DNA of 53,596 bases from Flavobacteriaceae bacterium (GTDB taxonomy: Bacteria; Bacteroidota; Bacteroidia; Flavobacteriales; Flavobacteriaceae): NCBI GenBank assembly GCA_027490305.1, contig JAIXYI010000020.1:1-53596 (forward strand). The letters are read 5' to 3'. Positions within the stretch are counted from its first letter, which is position 1, and the number at the start of each line of letters is the position of its first letter. Positions 19,337 through 28,027 of this stretch are shown here, piece after piece. The position numbers and the translations under genes were made by a program. The notes below the pieces were generated by a model, which had not been told where the DNA came from, searched no databases, and saw only the letters and a program-made list of their open reading frames with translations.

Positions 19337-20103
19337 AAAAAGGAATCCTCATAGCCCTGCTCGCGCTCGTGGCCGTCTCCTGTAAAACCCAACAGGCAGT
19401 GGTGGCGACCGCCAAAGCACGCGAGGCACAATCGGCTGCCGAAATCGCGAAAGGGCATTACGCCAGCCAGGGCGATTTCCGCACCGCCTATATCAAGGGG
19501 TCGGTCAGCTACAAAGACGACAACCAGTCGCAGTCGCTCTCAACCGAGATCCGGATCCAGAAAGACCAGAAGATACTCGTGAGCCTTCGGTTGCTCGGCA
19601 TCACGGTCGCCAAGGCACTCATCACGCCGTCGGAAGTGAAATACTACGAAAAAGCCAATGGCACCTACTTTGAAGGCGATTATGCCTCGCTGGGTAAATG
19701 GTTGGGCACCGAACTCGATTATGGCAAAGTACAGCGCCTGCTGCTCGGCGAAGCGATGGACGACCTCACAGCCGCCGGTTTCATCGCCTCGCTGGAAGAA
19801 CAGATGTACAAACTTGAAAAACAGTCGGCCGGCACCGAAAAAGTGTTTTACTTTGAAGCGTCGAAATACCTGCTGAAACGGCAGGGGGTGAGCCAGCCGA
19901 GTCGCAGCCGCATACTGCAGGTCAGCTACGACGGACATAAAGAATATTCGGGACTCCTGCTGCCCTCGACGATTGGCATTGAAGCCTTCAACAAAGACAA
20001 AAAGACGACGATCGACATCGACTATACATCGGCGACCTTCAACGAAGATCTTACCTTCCCTTACAGCGTTCCGGAAGGCTACGACCGCGAAGAACTTGAC
20101 TGA
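19333..20103 (+). CDS. DUF4292 family lipoprotein
   Basis: 256 residues with an N-terminal lipoprotein signal (lipobox AVSC) and no enzyme motif that I recognise. The family is Bacteroidetes-specific and of unknown function. It is encoded between a TPR protein and an EnvC-like cell-wall protein and overlaps the former by four bases, so an envelope role in the same complex is plausible. Confidence 0.8.
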   Translation: MKKGILIALLALVAVSCKTQQAVVATAKAREAQSAAEIAKGHYASQGDFRTAYIKGSVSYKDDNQSQSLSTEIRIQKDQKILVSLRLLGITVAKALITPSEVKYYEKANGTYFEGDYASLGKWLGTELDYGKVQRLLLGEAMDDLTAAGFIASLEEQMYKLEKQSAGTEKVFYFEASKYLLKRQGVSQPSRSRILQVSYDGHKEYSGLLLPSTIGIEAFNKDKKTTIDIDYTSATFNEDLTFPYSVPEGYDREELD

Positions 20104-20120
20104 ACCAAAACAGCCAAAAC

Positions 20121-21380
20121 ATGACCAAACACCTATTTACTTTCGTTGCGTTACTGCTGGTGGCCATGGCTTCGGCCCAGGGCGACGAGCAGGAAAAACT
20201 CGAACGGAGGAAAGCACAGTTACAGGCCGAAATCCGTGAGCAGGAAGCGCTTCTGCAACAGCAAAACCAAAAGCAGAAGTCGGTCACAACCCTTATTGCG
20301 CAGCAGACCGAGAAGATCAAATTGCGCGAGCAGTTGATCCGCACCACCGAGAAACAGGCCCGTTTGCTGAAGGACAATATGTACCTGAACCAACTCGAGA
20401 TCAACCGGATGCACCGAGAACTCGACACGCTCAGGGCCGACTATGCCGAAATGATCCGGAAGTCGTATAAAACGCGCTCTGAGCAAAGCCGCGCCATGTT
20501 CCTGTTGTCGTCGCAGAACTTCCTACAGGCCTACAAACGCGCGCAATACCTCAAGCAATATGCCGCCTATCGCAAGATGCAAGGCGAGGAAATCCGCCAG
20601 AAAGCCGAGCGGCTACGTGCCCTGAACGCCACGCTTGATACACAGAAGAACGAGAAGCAAAACCTGTTGACTGAGCAGGAAACCGAGCGGCAAACCCTGC
20701 AAAAAGAGAAGCAGGAGCAGGAGAAGTTGATGAACTCCATCAAGAAAGACAAAAAGCGGATCGCGGCCGAAATCAAGAAAAAACGAAGCGAGTCGGCAGC
20801 CATCGACCGAAAAATCGACAAGTTGATCCGCGACGCGATTACTGCCGCTAACAAGAAAGCGGCCGAAGCCAATAGAAAGGCCAACCCAACGGTGTCAGCC
20901 GCCAAAACCGAAGCGACCATCAAATCGAATAAGATTGTCCTTACGCCGGAAGCGAAACTGGCAGCCGATAACTTTCGGGCCAACAAAGGAAAACTCCCGT
21001 GGCCGGTAGAACGCGGAACGGTGTATATGCCCTACGGAAACAGCGTCATCCACCCTGAATACCAATTACCGGTGAAAAACAGTGGCGTCGAAATTGAGAC
21101 CGATAAAGGTGCCACGGCCCGCGCCGTTTTTGGCGGAACGGTCTATAAAGTAACCGACATATCACCGGTTAACAAACTCGTCATCATCCAGCACGGGGAT
21201 TACTTTACGGTGTACCAAAACCTGAGCAGTGTGTCGGTCAGCCAGGGCGAGAAGGTATCGACGAAACAGGCAGTCGGCCGCATACGTACCAACGGCGACA
21301 CGGGTAAAACCATCCTAAAGTTCATGATTTCGCAGAATACCACCTACGCCAATCCGGCGACGTGGCTCTACAATATGTAA
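20121..21380 (+). CDS. EnvC-like murein hydrolase activator (degenerate M23 domain)
   Basis: A 419-residue secreted protein: signal peptide ending ASAQ, a long coiled coil of about 250 residues rich in Glu, Gln, Lys and Arg, then a C-terminal LytM fold. The zinc ligands of active LytM enzymes are missing: the H-x-H position reads ILKFMIS and the first histidine of the substrate groove is replaced in VKNSGVEIET. This is the build of EnvC, which is not a hydrolase itself but activates cell-wall amidases at division. Last gene of the plus-strand operon; it meets the rlpA gene tail to tail only three bases away. Confidence 0.85.
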   Translation: MTKHLFTFVALLLVAMASAQGDEQEKLERRKAQLQAEIREQEALLQQQNQKQKSVTTLIAQQTEKIKLREQLIRTTEKQARLLKDNMYLNQLEINRMHRELDTLRADYAEMIRKSYKTRSEQSRAMFLLSSQNFLQAYKRAQYLKQYAAYRKMQGEEIRQKAERLRALNATLDTQKNEKQNLLTEQETERQTLQKEKQEQEKLMNSIKKDKKRIAAEIKKKRSESAAIDRKIDKLIRDAITAANKKAAEANRKANPTVSAAKTEATIKSNKIVLTPEAKLAADNFRANKGKLPWPVERGTVYMPYGNSVIHPEYQLPVKNSGVEIETDKGATARAVFGGTVYKVTDISPVNKLVIIQHGDYFTVYQNLSSVSVSQGEKVSTKQAVGRIRTNGDTGKTILKFMISQNTTYANPATWLYNM

Positions 21381-21383
21381 GCA

Positions 21384-21758
21384 TTACAGCACCTCGATAG
21401 ACACGCGCAAGGTGCCGTGGTTTTTGTTATCGGTAATCTCCAAGAAGGCCCGCTTGCTAAGATCGAGCTCCCGGCTCTTTTTCTGCGGACCCCGGTCGTT
21501 GACGGTGACCACAACCGATTTTCCATTCGCGAGATTCGTAACGCGTAACTTGGTGCCAAAAGGAAGGGTACGATGCGCGGCCGTCAGTTTTTGGTTGCGG
21601 AAGGTCTCGCCGTTCGCCGTTTTACGCCCGTCGAATTTGTCGGCGTAATACGACACCTCCGCGCTCGCTTTATACACACTGCGTTTGGAACTGCCACAGG
21701 CGGCCAGCAGGAGTGAGGCGACAAGGAAAAAGGTGATAGTAGCCTTCCGGGCGGCCAT
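21384..21758 (-). CDS. RlpA-like septal ring lytic transglycosylase family lipoprotein
   Basis: 124 residues: a lipoprotein signal (lipobox LAAC, Cys21) and one double-psi beta-barrel domain with TANGETF, LTAAHRTLPFGTKLRVTN and the NDRGP motif. RlpA proteins bind, and in some species cleave, denuded glycan strands at the septum. It starts on the last base of its upstream paralogue (TGATG), so the two are translationally coupled. No SPOR domain is present. Confidence 0.88.
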   Translation of the reverse strand: MAARKATITFFLVASLLLAACGSSKRSVYKASAEVSYYADKFDGRKTANGETFRNQKLTAAHRTLPFGTKLRVTNLANGKSVVVTVNDRGPQKKSRELDLSKRAFLEITDNKNHGTLRVSIEVL

Positions 21759-22222
21759 CAGGGCTGTACAACTTCCAGTGTGACGCGAAGCGATCCGCCG
21801 TAGCGCGATCCGCCGGCTATATCCATGAAGGCGCGTTTCGAGAGATCGATATCCCGTCCTTTGGTGAACGGACCCCGATCGGTTATTTCGATAATGACCG
21901 ACTTCCCATTGGCTTCATTCGTCACACGCACTTTCGTGCCGAACGGAAGTTTGCGATGGGCCGCTGTATACTTCGAATTGCTGAACACCCGACCACTGGC
22001 TGTCCGCCGTCCGTTAAGACGATCCGCATAATACGACGCGTGGCCACTCTTCTTCAGTAATTTAAAACGGTATTTTCCTGACAACACGATCGAGTCGCCT
22101 GCGATACTGTCCTGCTTACCCTTTGATTGCTGTAAACGAACGTGACCCGCAGGCACAAGGCCATACCCCAGTAAGGATACCAGGAACACACATACGGCCA
22201 CAATACGCAGCCGCAACCTCAT
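21758..22222 (-). CDS. RlpA-like double-psi beta-barrel protein (second copy)
   Basis: 154 residues with a signal peptide and the same double-psi barrel as the next gene (TASGRVFSNSKYTAAH, LPFGTKVRVTN, ITDRGPF). The two proteins are clearly tandem paralogues. A short extra region follows the signal peptide. It overlaps the membrane-protein gene upstream by four bases (ATGA), so all three genes form one operon. Confidence 0.88.
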   Translation of the reverse strand: MRLRLRIVAVCVFLVSLLGYGLVPAGHVRLQQSKGKQDSIAGDSIVLSGKYRFKLLKKSGHASYYADRLNGRRTASGRVFSNSKYTAAHRKLPFGTKVRVTNEANGKSVIIEITDRGPFTKGRDIDLSKRAFMDIAGGSRYGGSLRVTLEVVQP

Positions 22223-22665
22223 GAAAGCAGGTCTTTAAGTGTAGCCGACAGCAGGTCCCATGGAATGCGGCTCAGGAGAAGTACGATCCCAATTCCATAA
22301 AAAATCAGGAACGACTTGAACTTCGATTTGCTGTCTGTTTTGCGTTTGTGTTTCGACCATCCGATGGTAATCAGTACGATCGCAATAAGGTTGACGAACG
22401 GGTGTTCAACGGCTGTCAGGCGAAGCGAGGCGTCAGACATCTGGCTCATAGCCGATTTTCCCAGAGGGGAGATCAGCCAAATGACCAGCCCGATAACAAA
22501 CTGCAGGTGGGTGAAGATAAGCGCAAACAACGAGAGCTTGCGGTCTTTCTGGGTAAACTCCCGATTTCCGGAGAAGCCCATGAGGGAATTGATAAAAGCG
22601 GCCAAAAGTAAAACAAAGACCAAAATGCCCGTTATCGCATGGACGTCGCGTATATATGGGTACAT
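22219..22665 (-). CDS. Four-helix membrane protein of unknown function
   Basis: 148 residues with four hydrophobic helices and an N-terminal histidine-containing segment (YIRDVHAITGILVF). Similar Bacteroidetes proteins are, from memory, annotated variously as cytochrome-like or, wrongly, as ribosomal; neither is supported by motifs here. First gene of an operon with two rlpA-like genes, with a TATATTTG promoter 20 bases ahead of the ATG. Confidence 0.7.
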   Translation of the reverse strand: MYPYIRDVHAITGILVFVLLLAAFINSLMGFSGNREFTQKDRKLSLFALIFTHLQFVIGLVIWLISPLGKSAMSQMSDASLRLTAVEHPFVNLIAIVLITIGWSKHKRKTDSKSKFKSFLIFYGIGIVLLLSRIPWDLLSATLKDLLS

Positions 22666-22684
22666 AGCATTGATGTTAGGATTC

Positions 22685-22692
22685 CAAATATA
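22685..22692 (-). promoter_or_regulatory. Promoter (-7 element) for the membrane protein-rlpA operon
   Basis: TATATTTG on the minus strand, 20 bases before the ATG at 22665. It lies directly beyond the pgi terminator, so pgi transcripts end and this operon begins within about 35 bases. Confidence 0.5.
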
Positions 22693-22693
22693 G

Positions 22694-22721
22694 CAAAAAA
22701 ACCCCGCTTTTCGGGCGGGGT
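22694..22721 (-). terminator. Terminator after pgi
   Basis: GC-rich stem ACCCCGC/GCGGGGT (22701-22707 with 22715-22721) followed on the minus strand by a run of seven T. It lies 14 bases past the pgi stop. Confidence 0.88.
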
Positions 22722-22734
22722 GGGCATTTAACCT

Positions 22735-24390
22735 TTATTTAAGGCTTGTTTCGCGTTGTAGGAAATGACGCAACAATGAGGTAGTCGAGGCGTCATGGTC
22801 CGCCACCTCTCCGGATTCAATTTCGCCCAATATCGAGTTCGCCAACTGTTTGCCCAGTTCGACACCCCACTGGTCATAACTGAAAATATTCCAGATTACA
22901 CCCTGCACGAAAATCTTGTGTTCGTAGAGCGCTACCAGCGCCCCCAGGCTGTTCGGGGTCAGTTGGTCGATGAGAAGCGTGTTGGTCGGTTTGTTGCCGG
23001 CAAAGACTTTAAACGGCAGCAAAAACGCCGCCTTTTCGGTCGACACGCCCTGTTTCTCAAATTCTGCCCGCACCTGTGCTTCGGTTTTGCCGTTCAGCAA
23101 GGCCTCGGTCTGCGCGAAGAAATTCGACATTAGTTTGTGATGGTGGTCGGCATCGCCATGCAGCGGTTTTACAAACCCGATGAAGTCGGCCGGAATCAGT
23201 TTGGTGCCCTGGTGGATCAACTGAAAGAACGCATGCTGCGAATTCGTGCCCGGTTCGCCCCAGATCACCGTGCCGGTTTGGTAGGTTACGGGAACGCCGT
23301 TGCGCGCCACGCTCTTGCCGTTGCTCTCCATAATGCCTTGTTGCAGATACGGCGCCAGTTTCTGTAGGTATTGTGTATACGGGATAAGCGCCTCCGTTTC
23401 GGCGCCAAAGAAATTGTTGTACCAAATGCTCAGTAAGGCAAGTACCACCGGGATATTCTGCTCAGGTGCCGCCGTCCGGAAGTGGGTATCCATGTCGTGC
23501 GCACCCGCCAATAGTCCCTCAAAATGATCGTATCCGGTGGCCAGGCTTATAGAAAGTCCAACGGCACTCCACAATGAGAAGCGTCCGCCCACCCAATCCC
23601 ACATCGGGAAGATGTTTTCTTCAGCAATACCAAAGGCGGTCACATTCGGGATGTTCGTCGATACGGCCACAAAATGGCGCGCAACATCCTCTTGTTGGGC
23701 CGATTGCAGGAACCATTTTCGGATGGTTTCGGCATTGGTCAGCGTTTCCTGCGTCGTAAACGTTTTGGAAACGATGACGAACAAGGTCGTTTCAGGGTCA
23801 AGTCCCTTAAGGCTTTCATATACATGATCCCCGTCGACATTCGAAACAAAGTGCACGTTGAGGTGGTTTTTGTAGAAACGTAGGGCCTCTACCACCATAG
23901 CCGGACCCAGGTCGGATCCGCCGATGCCGATGTTCACCACGTCGGTAAACGGTTTTCCGGTGAAGCCCACACGGTGCCCGCTGATGACTTCGTCGGAAAA
24001 GGCTTTCACTCGTGCTTTTACCTGCGCCACATCCGGCATGACATTTTCACCGTCTACGCGGATGTCAGCCGTTTCTGGTGCCCGCAACGCCGTATGCAAC
24101 ACCGCGCGACCTTCGGTTTCATTGATCGCCTCGCCACCAAAATACGCGGCGATAGCCTGTGCCAATCCGGCTTCCTGTGCCAACTCCATCAAGAGCGACA
24201 GCGTTTCAGCCGTCAGGATGTTTTTGGAATAGTCGACCACGAAGTCGTTCCATTCGATGGTGAATGTTTCCGCGCGTTTCGGATCGTCGCAAAACAAGGC
24301 CGACATATTCGCGGAGGCCATTTGGGTATAGTGCGTCTGTAGTTTTGTCCAGGCAGGAAGTGTCGTGGGGTCGTATTTTGGTAAGGCCAT
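22735..24390 (-). CDS. pgi: Glucose-6-phosphate isomerase
   Basis: 551 residues, full-length. The enzyme interconverts glucose-6-phosphate and fructose-6-phosphate in glycolysis and gluconeogenesis. Signatures include [15 protein letters not shown] in the sugar-phosphate binding region, [13 protein letters not shown], and [12 protein letters not shown] with [19 protein letters not shown], which carries the catalytic histidine. It stands alone with its own promoter and terminator. Confidence 0.97.
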   Translation of the reverse strand: MALPKYDPTTLPAWTKLQTHYTQMASANMSALFCDDPKRAETFTIEWNDFVVDYSKNILTAETLSLLMELAQEAGLAQAIAAYFGGEAINETEGRAVLHTALRAPETADIRVDGENVMPDVAQVKARVKAFSDEVISGHRVGFTGKPFTDVVNIGIGGSDLGPAMVVEALRFYKNHLNVHFVSNVDGDHVYESLKGLDPETTLFVIVSKTFTTQETLTNAETIRKWFLQSAQQEDVARHFVAVSTNIPNVTAFGIAEENIFPMWDWVGGRFSLWSAVGLSISLATGYDHFEGLLAGAHDMDTHFRTAAPEQNIPVVLALLSIWYNNFFGAETEALIPYTQYLQKLAPYLQQGIMESNGKSVARNGVPVTYQTGTVIWGEPGTNSQHAFFQLIHQGTKLIPADFIGFVKPLHGDADHHHKLMSNFFAQTEALLNGKTEAQVRAEFEKQGVSTEKAAFLLPFKVFAGNKPTNTLLIDQLTPNSLGALVALYEHKIFVQGVIWNIFSYDQWGVELGKQLANSILGEIESGEVADHDASTTSLLRHFLQRETSLK

Positions 24391-24407
24391 CGGGCTAATT
24401 TAAGCCG

Positions 24408-24415
24408 CAAAGGTA
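24408..24415 (-). promoter_or_regulatory. Promoter (-7 element) for pgi
   Basis: TACCTTTG on the minus strand 18 bases before the ATG, with TTTTG about 20 bases upstream. A textbook Bacteroidota promoter. Confidence 0.7.
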
Positions 24416-24489
24416 CGAGTTACCTGTGGAAGCCGCAAAATCAGTGGGAAGGGAAGGGGAATTACAACGTTGTAGGTTGAAACTATTTA

Positions 24490-24713
24490 ATTAGCGAATG
24501 GGAGAATTAGCGAATTAGCGAATGATTCGGAACCGCAACAGTATTCTAACAGTCACGATTTGGCTGGTTTGATATGAAATCGTCGTAAAATCTCTTTGGT
24601 AAAATACCGCAAGGCTCTGGAAAGCCGCGGGACGTGATGGTATTCCTTATTAGCAAAGCAACTACTACGTACCGTAACCATTCGCTAATTCGCTAATTCC
24701 CACATTCGCTAAT
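24490..24713. repeat. Inverted-repeat element with GAATTAGC-type arms (MITE-like)
   Basis: Left arm 24490-24524 and right arm 24679-24713 are reverse complements at 33 of 35 positions. They enclose a 154-bp core (24525-24678) of normal base composition that has no ORF or known RNA I can recognise. The layout is that of a small non-autonomous mobile element. The 395-base gap between pgi and the M23 peptidase gene consists almost entirely of this element and the extra arm that follows. Confidence 0.75.
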
Positions 24714-24747
24714 CAACTTCACCGCCTCAACTACCACGCACCACTTG

Positions 24748-24793
24748 CATTCGCTAATCCGCTAATTTCCCCATTCGCTAATTTCCTAATTCC
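24748..24793. repeat. Additional right-type arm of the GAATTAGC repeat family
   Basis: Four CTAAT units (two with the CGCTAAT form) and a CCCATT core, of the same type as 24679-24713. It runs into the 3' end of the M23 peptidase gene: the peptidase stop codon (24786-24788) is the TAG of a GAATTAG unit. Either a copy lost its partner or the element is a compound of two insertions. Confidence 0.7.
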
Positions 24794-26015
24794 TCCCAAA
24801 TCGCTTCTCAAAAACACTATCCAACGTCTTCTTCAACGGCGCAATTTCCTTCATATAGCGCGGTTTGAAACGCTCGGGCATCGGTTCAGAATTCGGCAGT
24901 TTGAGGCTAAGTGGGTCGACCTGCCGACCGTTTACCCAAAAGCGGTAGCACACATGGGGGCCGGTAGCAAGTCCAGTGCTGCCTACCCGACCGATGACGT
25001 CGCCCTGGCCCACGCGCTGCCCTTGTCGGACAAGTATCTTCGACATGTGAAGGTATTGCGTCGCATAGGTGCCATTGTGGCGCACCTTTACGAAGTTGCC
25101 GTTTCCGGCGGTGTAGCCCGTGCGTTCGACGGTACCGGCGGCCGTGGTCATAATCGGGGTGCCAGTCGGAGCCGCATAATCCGTGCCGTTGTGCGCCTTC
25201 CAGATCTGTTGTACCGGGTGGAAGCGGTTCCGCGAAAAACGCGACGTAATGTGGATGAATTTCAATGGTGCCTTCAGGAACATGTTCTTCAACACCTTTC
25301 CGTCTTCGTCATAATAATCCACCTTCCCCGATGTCGTATCCTGTTGGAAAGGGAAGGCATAGATCCGCTTCCCTTTATATTCGATAAAAGCCGCGTCAAG
25401 GCGCTCGACCCCGTCGTAAATACTGTCGTTGATGTAGCGTTCGGTGAAACTGATGGCGAAACGGTCTTCTTTCTGGAGTTTGAAGAAGTCGATTGACCAG
25501 GCATAAATCCGCGCGATTTCCGTCGCGAAGCCCGGATCGACTTTTTGTTTTTGTAAGCTTTCCGTAAGCGATCCTTCCAGACCCATGGCAATGGTTCGTT
25601 TTTTCAGCGTAATCGGGCGCACTTTTTTGTAGGCTACTACCGAATCGCGGAGGTCCACAACGTAATAACTCGTGCGGTCGGGCTGGTAGATGAAGGCCTG
25701 CAGGCGGTGTGATTTGTCTTTGGTGCGCAGCAGCGTATACGGTTTCCCGAAACGCATCTTACGCACATCGAACGAATCCTGGATTTTCTCGTTCAGGACA
25801 TGCACATTATATGAGCCCAGATTTTCTTTTTCGAGAAGCGTGCCGAAGGTGTCGCCGTTTTTCAGCGTATCGTGCACAACATTATAGTCATTGAGTCGAA
25901 AGCCAAATTCGATGACGATGGGCTCCGGCTTCGGTTTCGCGGCAGGTTCGACCGCGTCTTTCTTACACGAGGCGAATACAAACAGGAAAAGCAGAACGGG
26001 GAAAATCCTTTTCAA
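24786..26015 (-). CDS. M23 family metallopeptidase lipoprotein (peptidoglycan endopeptidase)
   Basis: 409 residues with a lipoprotein signal (lipobox FASC). The N-terminal half has a LysM-like/OapA-like region (VVHDTLKNGDTFGTLLEKEN). The C-terminal M23 domain keeps its zinc ligands: H-x3-D in AHNGTDYAAPTG, HMS, and the H-x-C/H position in GPHVCYRFW. So, unlike the EnvC-like protein at 20121, it should be an active peptidoglycan hydrolase. Last gene of the DUF3108-kynA-M23 operon, 21 bases after kynA. Confidence 0.88.
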   Translation of the reverse strand: MKRIFPVLLFLFVFASCKKDAVEPAAKPKPEPIVIEFGFRLNDYNVVHDTLKNGDTFGTLLEKENLGSYNVHVLNEKIQDSFDVRKMRFGKPYTLLRTKDKSHRLQAFIYQPDRTSYYVVDLRDSVVAYKKVRPITLKKRTIAMGLEGSLTESLQKQKVDPGFATEIARIYAWSIDFFKLQKEDRFAISFTERYINDSIYDGVERLDAAFIEYKGKRIYAFPFQQDTTSGKVDYYDEDGKVLKNMFLKAPLKFIHITSRFSRNRFHPVQQIWKAHNGTDYAAPTGTPIMTTAAGTVERTGYTAGNGNFVKVRHNGTYATQYLHMSKILVRQGQRVGQGDVIGRVGSTGLATGPHVCYRFWVNGRQVDPLSLKLPNSEPMPERFKPRYMKEIAPLKKTLDSVFEKRFGRN

Positions 26016-26036
26016 AACGGTCAGGCGTATGATCGA

Positions 26037-26969
26037 TTAGACGTTCTCGCCCCAGGTGGCCAGTTCTTCAGACGTCCAGAGTTCAGGGAAGAAGATCCGG
26101 CGTTGGTATTTCGGGTGCATGTATTTCTGCCAGTCGCTGCCGCCGGTCGCCTCTTTTTTCACGACGCCGCTTTCGAGGTATTTGCTCGCGGCCGACATAT
26201 GTCCCAGCGTCCAGGTGATGTTGACCGTGCGGTCGTAGTGACGCATTGCGGCCACCAATTCCGGATTGTTTTGGTCGTGGGCAGGCAGTTGGCGAAACTT
26301 CTGCCAAAGGTTGATGGTGTTATATTCCTCCATGAAGCGAAGGAATTGGTCTTTATACTTTTTCTCGAACTGTTCGATAAGATACGACTTGCGCCCCGTT
26401 TCGTAGTCTTTTCCGCCGGCCTGCCAATACAGGTGCTCAAAGGCATGGCTGTAAGGCGTATTGCGGTCAATCGTCGCCCGGAAGCGGTGGTCGATCAGGT
26501 TGATGAGATCGGTTGAGGCAAACTCGATAAGGCGGTATTGTGCACTCTGGAAGCCTGAGGCCGGCGTAAGCGTGTTGCGGAACTTTAGGTATTGTTCTAC
26601 CGCCATCCCATCACGCATAATGGTAAAAGAGGTTGTGAGCATGTCGAAGTACCGGCTGATCCGCATGAGCTTTTCCGTGAACATCCCGGTATCGGGTTTC
26701 TCGGCCCGTGAGATCTGCTCGATTTCCCACAGCACCATTTTGAAAAGCAGTTCGTTTACCTGGTGGTACATGATGAAGACCATCTCATCCGGAAGAAGTG
26801 ACCGCTGTGACTGCAGGCTCAGAAGCGCATCGGTTTGGATGTAATCCCAATAGGTAATGGGTTTCGACCAAAGCAGGCCTTCAAGATGTACGTCGGGTTT
26901 TTGGCCCATGGCCCTGAATTTGTCTTCGAGCTGACCGAGCAGTTCTTCCGTATGGGTGGTGTTCGTCAT
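26037..26969 (-). CDS. kynA: Tryptophan 2,3-dioxygenase
   Basis: 310 residues. A haem dioxygenase that opens the indole ring of tryptophan to give N-formylkynurenine. The N-terminal substrate and haem region is visible as TYWDYIQTDALLSLQS and DEMVFIMYHQVNELLFKM, and the haem-ligand histidine region as VNITWTLGHMSAASKYLE. The gene overlaps DUF3108 by four bases. No other kynurenine-pathway genes are in the window, but the tyrosine-catabolic hpd and hmgA are close by. Confidence 0.93.
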   Translation of the reverse strand: MTNTTHTEELLGQLEDKFRAMGQKPDVHLEGLLWSKPITYWDYIQTDALLSLQSQRSLLPDEMVFIMYHQVNELLFKMVLWEIEQISRAEKPDTGMFTEKLMRISRYFDMLTTSFTIMRDGMAVEQYLKFRNTLTPASGFQSAQYRLIEFASTDLINLIDHRFRATIDRNTPYSHAFEHLYWQAGGKDYETGRKSYLIEQFEKKYKDQFLRFMEEYNTINLWQKFRQLPAHDQNNPELVAAMRHYDRTVNITWTLGHMSAASKYLESGVVKKEATGGSDWQKYMHPKYQRRIFFPELWTSEELATWGENV

Positions 26970-27748
26970 GGTTTTACTTTAACGGTAAAAGGATGTTTCA
27001 ATCCTTTGAAGGCATCGAGGTCGGCCTTGAGCGACCCTACCGCGAGACTGGCTTTTATCCGCACCGGCATCTTATTGTCATCGGCAGAGATCCAGACCGT
27101 GAGGCTTTCCTCTTCTTTGAATACGCGTCCGGACATCACCAACGGGCGGAAAATCATCGTTGATATAGTGCCAAATTTAGTCGTAATATCTTCCTTCCCT
27201 AAATATTTTAACTTAAACTTGATCAGGTCGTCATCAAAAAACATATCGACGGTCACCGCCTCACCCACTTTCATCCGGTCGATATTCGGATGGTTTCGCA
27301 GGAAATAGAACATCGAGAGCACATCTTGCACGTTCTCAGGTACGACAAACGTCTTCTCGGTTTTCTTCTTATAGTCTTTCAGTAAGACCCGATCCGTCGA
27401 CTGGTTGATGAACCCTTCCTGGTTTTTCGTATAACCCCCTTCGTCGATCTGCCTGACGAATTGGTACGGATTGCCTGTCGTTTTGTCAAAATAGCTTTCG
27501 TAGTTGTCGGCGACCTTGAAGAAGAACTTCGTCATGCCGGTCGTATAGCCGCGGCCAATGGCATGAAAGACCTTTTTGCCATTGCGCACATCCTCTTTCA
27601 CCTCAAGGGTGGCGTATCCGGCGTTGACGATGCCGTAATGGATGCGGAACTTGAAGTATTCGCCTACATCAAAAGCCCGCTCTTTTTGGGAAGCGGGGGC
27701 GAAGCTGAGGGTTGAGGCGAGCAGTAAAAGTAGGGAGAACCTTTTCAT
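26966..27748 (-). CDS. DUF3108 family exported protein
   Basis: 260 residues with a signal peptide (MKRFSLLLLLASTLSFA). The body is a beta-rich DUF3108 domain (GEYFKFRIHYGIVNAGYATLEV). Function unknown; the family is periplasmic or outer-membrane associated. I placed the start at ATG 27748; a reading from 27799 would cross the promoter. Overlaps kynA by four bases and heads that operon. Confidence 0.82.
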   Translation of the reverse strand: MKRFSLLLLLASTLSFAPASQKERAFDVGEYFKFRIHYGIVNAGYATLEVKEDVRNGKKVFHAIGRGYTTGMTKFFFKVADNYESYFDKTTGNPYQFVRQIDEGGYTKNQEGFINQSTDRVLLKDYKKKTEKTFVVPENVQDVLSMFYFLRNHPNIDRMKVGEAVTVDMFFDDDLIKFKLKYLGKEDITTKFGTISTMIFRPLVMSGRVFKEEESLTVWISADDNKMPVRIKASLAVGSLKADLDAFKGLKHPFTVKVKP

Positions 27749-27787
27749 GAAAAGAGCAATTTTCCGCCCTCGATGCAATATCCATAC

Positions 27788-27795
27788 CAAAGGTA
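27788..27795 (-). promoter_or_regulatory. Promoter (-7 element) for the DUF3108-kynA-M23 operon
   Basis: TACCTTTG on the minus strand, 39 bases before the ATG at 27748, with TTTG about 20 bases upstream. The -33 region overlaps the terminator stem of the small RNA that ends just upstream, so the two transcripts are tightly packed. Confidence 0.7.
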
Positions 27796-27801
27796 CCAAA
27801 A

Positions 27802-27834
27802 CAAAAAAACCCAGTCAAATGAATGACCGGGTTT
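27802..27834 (-). terminator. Terminator of the candidate small RNA
   Basis: Stem AAACCC-A-GTCA with TGAC-C-GGGTTT (27807-27834, one mismatch), six-base loop, followed on the minus strand by a run of seven T. The plus strand also has five T, so it could work both ways. Confidence 0.82.
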
Positions 27835-27906
27835 TTATGCTATTAACCAACCAAAACTATAAATTATGAAAAATTTATATCAATCAAGGGAACCACCCCT
27901 CTTTTG
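27803..27906 (-). ncRNA. Candidate small structured RNA (about 100 nt)
   Basis: A TATCTTTG promoter element (27912-27919, minus) is followed after about 70 bases by a strong terminator, with no plausible ORF between. The predicted transcript contains a G-rich hairpin near the 5' end (GGGG with TCCC), a perfect 8-bp hairpin TATAAATT/AATTTATA with loop TTTCAT (27858-27879), and the terminator stem. A 31-codon ORF reads the opposite way (27867-27962) but lacks a promoter. The start is estimated from the promoter. Whether it belongs to a known flavobacterial RNA family cannot be told here. Confidence 0.55.
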
Positions 27907-27911
27907 CTCTA

Positions 27912-27919
27912 CAAAGATA
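27912..27919 (-). promoter_or_regulatory. Promoter (-7 element) for the candidate small RNA
   Basis: TATCTTTG on the minus strand with TTG about 21 bases upstream. No coding sequence follows before the terminator at 27802-27834. Confidence 0.6.
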
Positions 27920-28027
27920 CAATCGTTTTTCAAGGAAAAGCAAGTTAAAAAGCGTTTTTAACATTAATTTCACAACGAAAACGTTGTATTTGGTCAGTTG
28001 TTTACATTTTATTCATCAACCAGATGA

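Noticed and set aside
26835..27308. A 157-codon plus-strand frame over kynA and DUF3108
   Set aside because: Antisense to two genes with clear families.
27867..27962. A 31-codon plus-strand ORF opposite the candidate small RNA
   Set aside because: No promoter in the right place and the initiation region is the loop of a perfect hairpin; the minus-strand promoter and terminator fit an RNA gene better.
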